Positions 8,245 through 16,849 of a stretch of DNA of 64,000 nt are shown here, in pieces (position 1 is the first letter of the stretch; each line of letters starts with the position of its first letter). The notes under the pieces were generated by a model. It was given only the letters and a program-made list of their open reading frames with translations, did no database searches and was not told the origin of the DNA. The stretch covers positions 1,178,001 to 1,242,000 of the forward strand of contig NZ_QNRR01000001.1 of the NCBI RefSeq assembly GCF_003315205.1. Reading direction: 5' to 3'. This stretch comes from Roseimicrobium gellanilyticum. Its GTDB lineage: Bacteria > Verrucomicrobiota > Verrucomicrobiia > Verrucomicrobiales > Verrucomicrobiaceae. Made by a program: the position numbers and the translations under genes.

Positions 8245-9081
8245 ATGTCTGCCCATCATCTCACTTGTCTGGCGATTCTTTGCGCCTCCATGACCTGCCT
8301 TCATGCGGGGGTTCAGGAGATAGCTGAACCCGAAGCTGCATCCATCGTGCATGGGGAAGTTGGCATTGCGGTGGCGAACCAATACATCACTCGCGGATTT
8401 GTCGTGCAGGATGACGGCACCTCCTTCCAGCCTCATCTGGATCTCAGCGTTACCTTCTTCGATGGGGACGGTTTCTTCAACTCCGCCTCGGCCTTCATCG
8501 GTCTTTGGTCGGCTATCGGTTCGACTCCTTACGAAAGCGTTGGCAGAGATGGCAGTCGACACACAGAATTCGACTACGGTCTCGGTGTCTCCATCAGCTT
8601 CGCCGAACGCTGGATGATTTCCAGCTACTACAATCGCTGGACCAGTCCTGCCGGGGCCTACAATGACGGCCACTGGATCAATGCGACGCTTGAGTTTGAT
8701 GATCACGGACTATTTCCAGCGACCTTTTCCCTGGAGCCATTTCTCCAGATAGCGCACGAATTTGGCAGCGACCTCGCGCCTGGGTTGAGTTTTGAACCCG
8801 GCATCCGTCCCAATGTGACGTTCTTCCCGGAAAGCGACAGCCCCGTGAATGCGGGCCTGCTGGTGATGGCTGGACTGGGGCGTGGATACTTCGGTGTGGA
8901 CTACGGCTACTTCGCCATCGGCCCGCAGATGTCAGTTCCGCTCGGCTTTATCGATCCCTCAGCCGGAAGTTGGACTGTCTATGCGGAGTGCCTCTACTAC
9001 GACTTCGGCAAGATCACGACGGCTGAGAATGGTCAGGACCACACTTGGTTGATCAGCATCAAGCTAGCCGTCGCTTTCTAG
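8245..9081 (+). CDS. Putative outer-membrane beta-barrel protein (TorF/Gcw_chp-like)
   Basis: A 278-residue protein with a signal peptide (MSAHHLTCLAILCASMTCLHA) and a body of alternating hydrophobic/aromatic strands ending in a hydrophobic Phe-terminated strand (SIKLAVAF), typical of a beta-barrel. The early motif 'ANQYITRGFVVQDDGTSFQP' resembles the N-terminal strand of the TorF/Gcw_chp family of putative porins ('x-Y-x-x-RG-x-x-x-x-DG'). It sits between the receptor and asbB with only ~14-46 bp before asbB, so it is probably the first gene of the asb transcript. A role as a porin or an auxiliary ferric-siderophore protein is inference. Confidence 0.6.
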   Translation: MSAHHLTCLAILCASMTCLHAGVQEIAEPEAASIVHGEVGIAVANQYITRGFVVQDDGTSFQPHLDLSVTFFDGDGFFNSASAFIGLWSAIGSTPYESVGRDGSRHTEFDYGLGVSISFAERWMISSYYNRWTSPAGAYNDGHWINATLEFDDHGLFPATFSLEPFLQIAHEFGSDLAPGLSFEPGIRPNVTFFPESDSPVNAGLLVMAGLGRGYFGVDYGYFAIGPQMSVPLGFIDPSAGSWTVYAECLYYDFGKITTAENGQDHTWLISIKLAVAF

Positions 9082-9094
9082 CGGTGGCGCACAT

Positions 9095-10945
9095 TTGCGG
9101 CGCCCCCTTTTCACTAATTTCACCCCTTTGAGTTTCTTGGACACTCAGCATTCTCTTTGCCTCGAAAGGCTGCACGATAGCGTCCGATTCATTCCGGACG
9201 AGGCCGAGCAACGCGTCATCCGCCAGTTCGTTGAAGCCCTGCTGTTCGAGCGGCTGGTAGATTACAAAATAAGGCCTCGAACGGCTGTCGGCTCAGGAGC
9301 ATCCGATGCCGAGCCCATCTATGGCTCGCAGGTGGATTTCCCGGTAGGGGATCTGCGTTTTCAGTGCTTGGCGACCTTCTCTTCCTACGACCGCGTCCGA
9401 ATCGCGCAAGGCAGTGTGGTCCGGATGGTGGAAGGCAAGCCGACACCTTTTCGCATGGCTGAACTGCTTCGCGCCATGGAGGTGCCGCTGGCGGGAAAAC
9501 AACGCTTGCTCGAAGAACTGGCGCAAACGATCGAGCTCCATCGGTGGAACCGGGTCCACCTCGACCACCACCTGCATTCACGCCGGACACACGGTTTCCA
9601 AGAGCTGGAATCAGCCATCGTTGAAGGCCACCAGTACCATCCGAGTTTCAAGACACGAACGGGTTTTTCACTCGCCGACCATCAATCCTACGGCTCGGAA
9701 ACGGGGAACACCTTTCAACTGCACTTCGCGGCGGTGAACCGCGAACTCCTGCGCTCGGCGCTGCCCGGGAGCGAGGCCGACTTCTGGAAGCGCGAATTGG
9801 GCGATGGCACCTGCGAAGGGCTCGCTGGGCGACTCAAGGAACTCGGTGGAGACTTTGAGCGTTTCGCCCTCGTTCCAATTCATCCATGGCAGGCGAAGGA
9901 CCTGCGTGAGCGCGGGTTCGGAGAAGTCCTCGACTCGGGCGACCTGATTCCCCTGGGTGCGGCTGGCGATTTCTATCATGCTTCCCAATCCCTGCGAACG
10001 CTGGTCAACGCCACCCATCCGGAGAAGGCGAACATCAAGCTGCCGCTCGACATCGTCTGCACCTCGTCGCGCCGCAATCTGGAGCCGCACTTCGTCTGCA
10101 CGGCTCCGCTCCTTTCGAAATGGATCGTCTCCCTTGTGGAGGAAGATCGCTTCCTCCAGGACGGCAACCGCCTGCAACTCCTCAGCGAGTATGCCGCCGT
10201 CTCCTACGAGCCTGAGGAAGACGAGGACACGGCGGGACTGCTTGGCGTGATCTTTCGCGAGAGCATTGTCGGCCGACTTGCAGAGGGCGAGACCGCAATC
10301 CCATTTACCGCACTGACCTTGGTTGAGTCAGATGGCCGCGCCTTCATTGCCGACTGGATAAAAAACTACAGTGCTGAACGCTGGGCTGAACGACTCATCG
10401 AGGTCGTCGTGATTCCGATCTGGCATATGCTCGTTCATCACGGCATCGCCTTCGAGGCGCACGCGCAGAACCTTATTCTGGTACACGAGAACGGTTGGCC
10501 AAAACGCGTCGTGCTCCGTGATTTCCACGAAGACACCGAATTCGTTCCCGAGTTCCTCGGTCGGCCCGAGACCGAGCCGGATCTCACCTCGGTCGATCCC
10601 TTCTTCGAGACGATTCCGCTCGATGACGGCTATCGCATGGAACTGGTCGAGTCCCTGCGGCAACTCTACGTGGACACAGTCTATGTCTTCAACCTCGCCG
10701 ATGTGTCCTTCCTGCTGGAGCGCTTCCACGACTTCACCGAGACGGAATTCTGGAAGCTGGTGAGAGCGAAGCTGGACGCTTATGCCGCTTCCGAAGTCAC
10801 CGAAGCCTCGCGCATCGCGAGCCTCGAAGCGGACAAGCCCAGGATCATTGTGGAGTCGCTTCTGACCAAAACCATCCACCGCGGGGGCACGCTCGACTAC
10901 TACGAGCACGAAGTCCGCAACACTCTGAGCCGCGAAGCGCCATGA
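9095..10945 (+). CDS. asbB: NIS siderophore synthetase, AsbB-like (IucA/IucC family)
   Basis: Up to 616 residues; ATP-dependent synthetase joining a polyamine arm to citrate. It aligns along its length with Bacillus AsbB as I remember it: 'RQFVEALLFE' (AsbB RQLVESLIYE), 'EGHQYHPSFKTRTGF', 'VPIHPWQ' (His ~263), 'ASQSLRTLVNATHP', 'FRESIVG', 'HHGIAFEAHAQNLILVHENG' (His ~456) and 'LRDFHE'. These are the ATP/citrate-binding motifs of the IucA/IucC fold. No ATG precedes the conserved region. The start must be TTG, either 9095 or 9128, and neither has a strong ribosome site. The 3' end overlaps asbC by four bases (ATGA), showing tight coupling. Confidence 0.9.
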   Translation: MRRPLFTNFTPLSFLDTQHSLCLERLHDSVRFIPDEAEQRVIRQFVEALLFERLVDYKIRPRTAVGSGASDAEPIYGSQVDFPVGDLRFQCLATFSSYDRVRIAQGSVVRMVEGKPTPFRMAELLRAMEVPLAGKQRLLEELAQTIELHRWNRVHLDHHLHSRRTHGFQELESAIVEGHQYHPSFKTRTGFSLADHQSYGSETGNTFQLHFAAVNRELLRSALPGSEADFWKRELGDGTCEGLAGRLKELGGDFERFALVPIHPWQAKDLRERGFGEVLDSGDLIPLGAAGDFYHASQSLRTLVNATHPEKANIKLPLDIVCTSSRRNLEPHFVCTAPLLSKWIVSLVEEDRFLQDGNRLQLLSEYAAVSYEPEEDEDTAGLLGVIFRESIVGRLAEGETAIPFTALTLVESDGRAFIADWIKNYSAERWAERLIEVVVIPIWHMLVHHGIAFEAHAQNLILVHENGWPKRVVLRDFHEDTEFVPEFLGRPETEPDLTSVDPFFETIPLDDGYRMELVESLRQLYVDTVYVFNLADVSFLLERFHDFTETEFWKLVRAKLDAYAASEVTEASRIASLEADKPRIIVESLLTKTIHRGGTLDYYEHEVRNTLSREAP

Positions 10946-12213
10946 TCTACGTTGACGACCAAGCTTACGACCGGGGATACTTCGAGAAGCGCTTCGCGCA
11001 GTTCGATGCGCATCCCGTGCTTTCCAGATGCACCGGACGCCGCCTCGCAGTGTGCCTACAAGACACCGCCCTGTGGATTGCCCTCTGCCTCTACGTCAAA
11101 GAAGAAGGCGGCACAGTTTTTCCCCTGCCCATCGACACGCCGCTGGAAGGCGCGCGCCGCCGTGCTGAACGCAGTGGCTGTGAGGTTCTCATTGTCGCCT
11201 CAGATGATGGGGAACTTGGGGTCGAAGAAGCCAATTCGATAAAAGCTCGGCCAGACATCCCCGACGGGCTCATTCAGACGAGTTCCGGAACGACCGGCGA
11301 ACCCAAATTCATCGAACGGACTTGGGCCAGCATCGATACGGAGATTGAAAGCTATGTGAGCCACTTTCCTGACGCGAATGCGTGGACGCCCATCGTGGCC
11401 TGCCCGGTGACACATTCTTACGGACTGATCTGTGGAGTGCTTGTCGCGTTACGGCGGGGGCAACAGCCGGTCATCGTCCGGAACTTCAATCCGAAGTACA
11501 TCCTCCGGAAGCTACGCGAGACACCGACCTCCATTCTCTACTCGTCTCCGGCCATGATCGCCACGCTGGCCATGCTCGTGAAGCAAGAGGAGCCGCTCTG
11601 GGCGGTGATGACCTCGGGGACGGTTCTGCAGAAGGCGACCTTTGAAAGCCTCGGGAAAAAGGTGCGCCATCTCTACCAACAATATGGCTGTTCCGAGGCG
11701 GGCTGCCTTTCCCTCGGCACTGGCCTTCTGGCAGCAATTGACCAGGGGAAACCGCTTCCGCATGTCACGATCACTGCGGGAGCCAATACTGCGGAACCCG
11801 CCGACATCATCGTCACGCTGCCCGATGGCAGGAAGGTCGAGACACGCGACCTTGGTTATTTCGAGAACGGTCGGCTGTACTTCGTCTCGCGGCTCGATGA
11901 GATGATCAACGTCGCGGGATTCAATGTGTATCCCGGCGAAGTCGAGGAGGTCATTCTCGCGATGCCCGGCATCCGGGATGCCGTTGTCTTCAAGAAGAGC
12001 CGCGGCTTCGGCGGCGACCAGGTCTGCCTCCACTTCGTCTCGGACGAAGAAATCTCTGCGGATGCCGTGCGCGACTTCTGCGCTGGTCGCCTCGCTGCCC
12101 ACCAGATTCCCATGAACATCGCTCGCGTGGAAGCCATCCCGCGCCTGCCCAACGGAAAAATCAGCCGCAAGGCACTTGCCGAGGCTCCTTCCGCACCCGC
12201 CCTGACCTTCTGA
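10942..12213 (+). CDS. asbC: AMP-dependent 3,4-dihydroxybenzoate ligase, AsbC-like
   Basis: A 423-residue adenylating enzyme (AsbC is about 410). Motifs in order: 'SSGTTGEPK' P-loop at residues ~114-122, 'YGCSEAG' at ~248, 'RDLGYFENGRLYFVSRLDEMINVAGFNVYP' hinge region split around Asp/Arg, and 'LPNGKISRKAL' with the catalytic Lys ~406. It lacks the long N-terminal domain of acyl-CoA synthetases, as AsbC does. In petrobactin synthesis AsbC activates 3,4-dihydroxybenzoate as the AMP ester and loads it onto the carrier AsbD. Here the carrier starts one base after the stop (TGAcATG). The substrate is inferred from the neighbouring asbF and asbD-E. Confidence 0.88.
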   Translation: MIYVDDQAYDRGYFEKRFAQFDAHPVLSRCTGRRLAVCLQDTALWIALCLYVKEEGGTVFPLPIDTPLEGARRRAERSGCEVLIVASDDGELGVEEANSIKARPDIPDGLIQTSSGTTGEPKFIERTWASIDTEIESYVSHFPDANAWTPIVACPVTHSYGLICGVLVALRRGQQPVIVRNFNPKYILRKLRETPTSILYSSPAMIATLAMLVKQEEPLWAVMTSGTVLQKATFESLGKKVRHLYQQYGCSEAGCLSLGTGLLAAIDQGKPLPHVTITAGANTAEPADIIVTLPDGRKVETRDLGYFENGRLYFVSRLDEMINVAGFNVYPGEVEEVILAMPGIRDAVVFKKSRGFGGDQVCLHFVSDEEISADAVRDFCAGRLAAHQIPMNIARVEAIPRLPNGKISRKALAEAPSAPALTF

Positions 12214-12214
12214 C

Positions 12215-13510
12215 ATGAAAACGAGAGAACAAATCGTCGAGAGTATCTATCAGACGCTCGCGAGCAACATGCCCCACATCAACCTGAGCGGCTTCCAAAG
12301 CGACGCGCGGCTGCGCGAGGACCTCGGACTTGACTCGGCTGACACGCTCGAGCTCCTCGTCAGCCTGGAGGTGAAGTATGACCTCTCCCTGCCCGAGTCT
12401 GCCATCATGGACAAGGACTTCTCTACGGTGCGCGCGGTGGCCAAACTTTTTTTCGACGCCCAGCCGCGCCCCAATCCATCGAAGCTGCTGGAGTATGAGG
12501 AGGACATCAAGCTCCACTGCTTCGTCAGTTGCCTCAGCGAAGTCATCAAGCGCTTCGATTTCGACCAGCGCACCTTGTACTTTGGTGTCTGGGATTCGCA
12601 AATCGTCGTCACTGAGAAGTGCCAGATCTCCTACCACAGCGAGCGGATCAGCCATCAGTTCTTCCTCGACTGGTATGAAAGGCTCTTCGGCATCAAGGTC
12701 GAGGACTGGTTCGACCACGATGTCGACCGCGAGGAAAACGTCCGCCGGCTCGTCTCGCTCGTCGAGAACCGCACGCCAGACCAGCACATCATGGTGATGC
12801 TTGATATGCACCGTCTTCCCGAGCGCGTGAACGAGTTCAACAAGGATCCTTTCCCGCACTACCTGATGCTGGGACCGACCGAGAAGTCTGACATCTGGTT
12901 CGTGTACGATCCCGACTACCGCTGGGAGGGTGTCACCACCAAAGAGCGGCTCCTCCACGCAGCACGTCATCCTTCCGTGGGGGGCGGTTACGTCTTTTCA
13001 GACAAGAACGCGCACGAACCGCATCCCGCCGACATCCGGGCCTACTTCGAGCACTGCATGCTCCTTGATCGCCATCTCATGACCGATGCGATGCGCGAGA
13101 TCGTCGAGGCCCATCTCGGAGGCTGTGACAAGAATGGTGACGAACTGCCGCTCTCCAACCTGCGAAGCGCCTTCGACGAGGTGCCCATCCTTTCCATCCG
13201 CAAGTACTCCTACGAGCACGGCTTCGCATTCTTCTGGCGCGAGTTGGAGCTGGAGGAGGCTGAGTTCGACCACTGGTGCGAGGTCATCGACGAGCTGGCA
13301 AAGACTTGCACCCTCATCCAATTCCACGCCATCAAGCTGGCCACCACTGGTGACCGCCGCATTGGCGACAAGATCTTCGAACTGCTCGACAAGCAGGTGG
13401 AACGCGAGAACCGCATCAAGGCGCGGATGCAGGAAGTCTTCGAAATCTGGTGTGAGCGGAGCTTCTCACGGGATGAGGCACCCCTTGCCGAACTGGAGGC
13501 CGTACGATGA
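12215..13510 (+). CDS. asbD-asbE: AsbD-AsbE fusion: aryl carrier protein plus condensing protein
   Basis: A 431-residue protein. Residues 1-~85 are a carrier protein with the phosphopantetheine site 'LGLDSADTLELL' (Ser41) preceded by 'LREDLG'. Residues ~90-425 match AsbE: 'DIKLHCFVSCLSEVIKR', 'LYFGVWDS', 'MLDMHRLPERVNEF', 'FPHYLMLGP', 'DPDYRWEGV', 'HPSVGGGYVF' and 'IRKYSYEHGFAFFW'. In Bacillus, AsbD (~91 residues) and AsbE (~330) are separate; AsbE moves 3,4-DHB from the carrier onto the free amine of the spermidine arm. Here both are in one chain, placing donor and acyltransferase together. The 3' end overlaps asbF by four bases. There is no internal stop or frameshift. Confidence 0.88.
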   Translation: MKTREQIVESIYQTLASNMPHINLSGFQSDARLREDLGLDSADTLELLVSLEVKYDLSLPESAIMDKDFSTVRAVAKLFFDAQPRPNPSKLLEYEEDIKLHCFVSCLSEVIKRFDFDQRTLYFGVWDSQIVVTEKCQISYHSERISHQFFLDWYERLFGIKVEDWFDHDVDREENVRRLVSLVENRTPDQHIMVMLDMHRLPERVNEFNKDPFPHYLMLGPTEKSDIWFVYDPDYRWEGVTTKERLLHAARHPSVGGGYVFSDKNAHEPHPADIRAYFEHCMLLDRHLMTDAMREIVEAHLGGCDKNGDELPLSNLRSAFDEVPILSIRKYSYEHGFAFFWRELELEEAEFDHWCEVIDELAKTCTLIQFHAIKLATTGDRRIGDKIFELLDKQVERENRIKARMQEVFEIWCERSFSRDEAPLAELEAVR

Positions 13511-14370
13511 ACCTATCCCTCTGCACAATCTCCTTCCGTCATCACCTGATCTCACTCGAACAGGTGGTGAAATGGGCCGCGCCGCGCGGCTTCTCGGGCA
13601 TCGAACTTTGGGGTGTGCACGCCAGGAATCTGCGCGATCGGTCCGAACACGATGTCGGCTGGCTCCGGTCGCACGGCCTCCGCGTGCCGATGGTGAGCGA
13701 CTACCTGCCCGTGCAGGGAGAACGCCAGGCCATGATCGACAAGACCGTCGATCTGTGTACGCTTGCCCACAGCTGGGGTGCGTCGAAACTCCGCACCTTC
13801 GCAGGCAACAAAGCCAGCCACGAGGTATCCAGTGAAGAGCGCCGTGATTGGACGCGGCGGATGCATGAACTCTGCGAACTCGCCGAGGACCACGGTATCA
13901 ATCTGGTGGTCGAGACGCATCCCGCCACCCTGGCAGACACGCGGGAATCGACGCGCCGCCTCATCGAGGAAATCAACCACCCAGCACTGCGCATCAACTT
14001 CGATGTCCTCCATTTGTGGGAGGCGGGTGATGACCCCTTCGAGGTCATCCGCGAGTTCGAACCGCTCGTTGCCCACATGCATCTGAAGAACGTGAGATCC
14101 CGCTCCCTCCTGCATGAGTTCGCCCCGGGCAATGTCTATGCCCCCGCTGGCAGCCGCGCCGGTATGGTCAGCCTTTTTGAAGGTGCCTTCGACTATCGAA
14201 GGTTCCTCACCTTTGTGATGACCGAAACCTCCCTCTGGCCATCGCTCGACGCCTCGCTCGAATGGTTTGGCCCCAATGTCCTTGGAACACTCGAGCGGGA
14301 CGCGGAGCTGCTCTCTCTGCTGGAAGAGGAGACGCTCGGCCTTCAGACCCTGACCACTGCTGCGCTCTAA
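13507..14370 (+). CDS. asbF: 3-Dehydroshikimate dehydratase, AsbF-like
   Basis: A 287-residue TIM-barrel enzyme (AP endonuclease 2/xylose isomerase-like fold) that makes 3,4-dihydroxybenzoate from 3-dehydroshikimate. It matches AsbF closely: 'SLCTISFRHHLISL' at the N-terminus, 'GFSGIELWGVHARNL', 'RTFAGNKAS', 'VETHPATLADT', 'LRINFDVLHLWEAG', 'NVYAPAGSRAGMVSLFEG' and 'ASLEWFGPN'. The residues corresponding to the metal ligands of AsbF are present: Glu136, Asp166, His192 and Glu252. The catechol it yields is the one used by AsbC. The start overlaps the stop of asbD-asbE (ATGA). AsbF is the hallmark enzyme that separates petrobactin clusters from 2,3-DHB catecholates. Confidence 0.92.
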   Translation: MNLSLCTISFRHHLISLEQVVKWAAPRGFSGIELWGVHARNLRDRSEHDVGWLRSHGLRVPMVSDYLPVQGERQAMIDKTVDLCTLAHSWGASKLRTFAGNKASHEVSSEERRDWTRRMHELCELAEDHGINLVVETHPATLADTRESTRRLIEEINHPALRINFDVLHLWEAGDDPFEVIREFEPLVAHMHLKNVRSRSLLHEFAPGNVYAPAGSRAGMVSLFEGAFDYRRFLTFVMTETSLWPSLDASLEWFGPNVLGTLERDAELLSLLEEETLGLQTLTTAAL

Positions 14371-14384
14371 CGGTAGGTACACGC

Positions 14385-15536
14385 ATGCGTCTTTCCACAC
14401 CTTATTACCTGATCGACGAGGCCCGGATGCTTCCGGCCATGGAACGCATCCGCTTGGTGCAGGAGCGTTCAGGAGCCAAGTGCGTGCTCGCTCTGAAATG
14501 CTTCTCAAGCTGGTGCGCCTTCGATTTCATGAAGCAGTATCTCGTTGGTACGACGAGCAGCAGTCTCTGGGAGACGCGGCTGGGGCATGAGAAGTTCGGT
14601 GGCGAGACACACGGTTACTCCGTCGCCTTTGCCGATGATGAAATCACCGAGGTCGTACGTTGCTGCGACAAGATCATCTTCAACTCCCTCAGTCAGCTGG
14701 ATCGCCTCGGCCACCACGCTGCTGGCATCTCTGTGGGCCTGCGCCTCAATCCGGGAGTCGGACATTCCGGCTACGAACTGAGCAATCCTGTCTGCCAGTA
14801 CTCCCGCCTTGGCGCACGCGCAGAGGATCTGCCGGCAGACATCGGGTCGCGCATCCAGGGTGCGATGATCCACGTCAACTGCGACAACGACGACTTTGCC
14901 AGCTTCTCCTCGCAGATCGACATCATCGAGGACCGCTTCGGCAAACTCCTTCCCCAGCTCGACTGGCTCAGCTTCGGGGGCGGCATCGCCTTCACCGAGG
15001 AAGACTATCCGGTTGATGACTTCTGCGACCGCCTTCGTGAATTGTCCAAGCGTCATTCACTGCAGATCTATCTGGAACCCGGTGAGGCAGCCGTCACCAA
15101 TTCCACCACGCTCGTGGTCACAGTTCTCGACATCGTCGAAAATGAAGTTCCTACGCTCGTCGTCGATGCAGGTGTGGAAACGCACCTGCTCGATGTGCTG
15201 ACTTACAACTACACGCCGGAAGTCGACGGTGTCGAGCCCCTGACCAAGGACGCGAAGGACTTCAGCGGGAACACCGGCCACGTCTATCGAATTTGCGGAC
15301 GCACCTGCCTCGCGGGCGACCACTTCGGTAACTACCTCTTTCCCCATCTTGTTGCTATCGGCGACGAGGTCTGTTTTTCCAACGTGGGCGGCTACTCAAT
15401 GGTGAAGAAAAACTTTTTCAATGGCATCCGCATGCCCGCCATCTACCACCGGAACCTCTCCGGCGAACTGCGCCTCGTTCAGCAATCGACTTACGAGGAC
15501 TTCCGTGAAGCCCTGACAAACACGCACCTCGTCTAG
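14385..15536 (+). CDS. nspC: Carboxynorspermidine/carboxyspermidine decarboxylase
   Basis: A 383-residue PLP enzyme of the alanine-racemase-fold decarboxylase group. The ATG at 14385 is chosen because it gives the family's normal N-terminus (MRLSTPYYLIDEARM); a longer frame to 14262 overlaps asbF and is unlike the family. PLP lysine Lys38 is in 'LALKCFS'. Later motifs are 'GISVGLRLNPGVGHSGY', 'GAMIHVNCDNDDF', 'LSFGGGIAFT', 'LEPGEA' and 'GRTCLAGDHFGNY' with the active-site Cys308. It decarboxylates carboxyspermidine or carboxynorspermidine to spermidine or norspermidine. Inside a petrobactin operon it should furnish the polyamine backbone; which polyamine is made cannot be read from sequence alone. 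Confidence 0.88.
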   Translation: MRLSTPYYLIDEARMLPAMERIRLVQERSGAKCVLALKCFSSWCAFDFMKQYLVGTTSSSLWETRLGHEKFGGETHGYSVAFADDEITEVVRCCDKIIFNSLSQLDRLGHHAAGISVGLRLNPGVGHSGYELSNPVCQYSRLGARAEDLPADIGSRIQGAMIHVNCDNDDFASFSSQIDIIEDRFGKLLPQLDWLSFGGGIAFTEEDYPVDDFCDRLRELSKRHSLQIYLEPGEAAVTNSTTLVVTVLDIVENEVPTLVVDAGVETHLLDVLTYNYTPEVDGVEPLTKDAKDFSGNTGHVYRICGRTCLAGDHFGNYLFPHLVAIGDEVCFSNVGGYSMVKKNFFNGIRMPAIYHRNLSGELRLVQQSTYEDFREALTNTHLV

Positions 15537-15569
15537 CCCATCCAGCCCCCTTATCCACAGCCAACCATC

Positions 15570-16832
15570 ATGAAAAAGAACGTTCTCATCATTGGAGCCG
15601 GCGCCGTGGGCGCGGTCGTCGCACACAAGTGCGCCCAAAACAGCCAGGTGTTCGGCTCGATCTGCCTGAGTTCGCGAAATCTCGAAAATTGCCAGTCGGT
15701 GATCCGGTCCATCGAGGCCAGAAACTACCGTCGTGAAGAATCCTTTCAGATCTTTGCCCGCACCGTGGATGCTTCCGATTCCGCGCAAGTCGCGAACCTC
15801 ATCCGTGAGACTGGCTCCCACATCGTCATCAATGTCTGCACCGCCTTCGTCAATATGTCGGTCATGGATGCCTGCCTTGAGACCGGCGCAGCGTACATCG
15901 ATACCGCCGTCCACGAGGACTCCTCGGTGATGAATGCGCCCTATCCCTGGTATGCGAACTTCGAGTGGAAGAAGCGTGAGCAGTGCGCCCAAAAAGGCGT
16001 AACCGCAATTCTCGGCGCGGGCTTCGACCCCGGTGTCGTCAACGCTTATTGCGCCTATGCCGCGCGCTACGAATTCGACTCCATCACCTCCATCGACATC
16101 ATGGACGTGAACGACGGAAGTCACGGTCGATTCTTCTCCACCAACTTCGATCCTGAAATCAACCTGCGAGAGATCATTGAGGACGCCGGCTGCCTTGAGG
16201 ACGGTGAATGGCGCACCTTTCCCCATCACTCCCGCACCACTGACTACGTCTTCCCTGAAGTGGGAGAGAAGAAGCTCTATCTGATGGGGCACGACGAGGT
16301 TCACTCCCTCTCGAAGCACATCAAGGGAGTCGAGACTGTGCGCTTCTGGATGGGCTTCGACGATCACTACCTGCGCTGCCTTGAAGTCTTCGAAAAAACC
16401 GGGCTGCTAAACCACGAGCAAGTTACTACCTCCTGTGGCCAGAGTGTTGTCCCCCTGCGTGTGCTGAAGGCCTGCCTGCCCAACCCTGCCAGCCTCGCGC
16501 CGGACTATACGGGCAAAACTTGTATCGGCACCCTCATCAAGGGTCGCTCCAAGGGAGAGAACAAGGAAGTCTTCATCTACAACGTCTGCAGCCACGAGGA
16601 GACTTTTGCCGATGTTGGCTCCCAGGCCATCGCCTTCACTGCAGGTGTACCACCCGTGGCCGCCGCCATGCTCGTGGCCCAGGGCGATTGGGATGTGAAG
16701 GGCATGGCCAATGTCGAGGAACTGCCCCCGCTCCCATTCCTGAAATTGCTTTCGCGCCTCGGGCTTCCGATGGTCATCCGCAAGGACACGAAGGCGGACG
16801 CGTCTGCACCCAGCGAACTCATCTGCGCCTGA
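15570..16832 (+). CDS. Carboxynorspermidine/carboxyspermidine dehydrogenase (saccharopine dehydrogenase family)
   Basis: A 420-residue NAD(P)-dependent enzyme. The Rossmann motif GAGAVG lies at residues 9-14 after 'KKNVLII'. Further family motifs are 'INVCTAFVNMSVMDACLETGAAYIDTA', 'ILGAGFDPGVVNAYCAYA', 'DVNDGSHGRFFSTNFDPEINLREI' and 'PEVGEKKLYLMGHDEVHSL', which match carboxynorspermidine dehydrogenase rather than lysine-pathway saccharopine reductase. It reductively couples L-aspartate semialdehyde to putrescine (or diaminopropane), giving the substrate of the decarboxylase 34 bp upstream. The pair is the alternative polyamine pathway known from Vibrio and Campylobacter. Here it is embedded between asbF and asbA. 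Confidence 0.87.
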   Translation: MKKNVLIIGAGAVGAVVAHKCAQNSQVFGSICLSSRNLENCQSVIRSIEARNYRREESFQIFARTVDASDSAQVANLIRETGSHIVINVCTAFVNMSVMDACLETGAAYIDTAVHEDSSVMNAPYPWYANFEWKKREQCAQKGVTAILGAGFDPGVVNAYCAYAARYEFDSITSIDIMDVNDGSHGRFFSTNFDPEINLREIIEDAGCLEDGEWRTFPHHSRTTDYVFPEVGEKKLYLMGHDEVHSLSKHIKGVETVRFWMGFDDHYLRCLEVFEKTGLLNHEQVTTSCGQSVVPLRVLKACLPNPASLAPDYTGKTCIGTLIKGRSKGENKEVFIYNVCSHEETFADVGSQAIAFTAGVPPVAAAMLVAQGDWDVKGMANVEELPPLPFLKLLSRLGLPMVIRKDTKADASAPSELICA

Positions 16833-16849
16833 TCCCCCAAGTCCAACTG

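Noticed and set aside
16520-16849. Upstream extension of the MATE gene
   Set aside because: It reads in a shifted frame through the carboxynorspermidine dehydrogenase gene; family similarity begins only at 16850.
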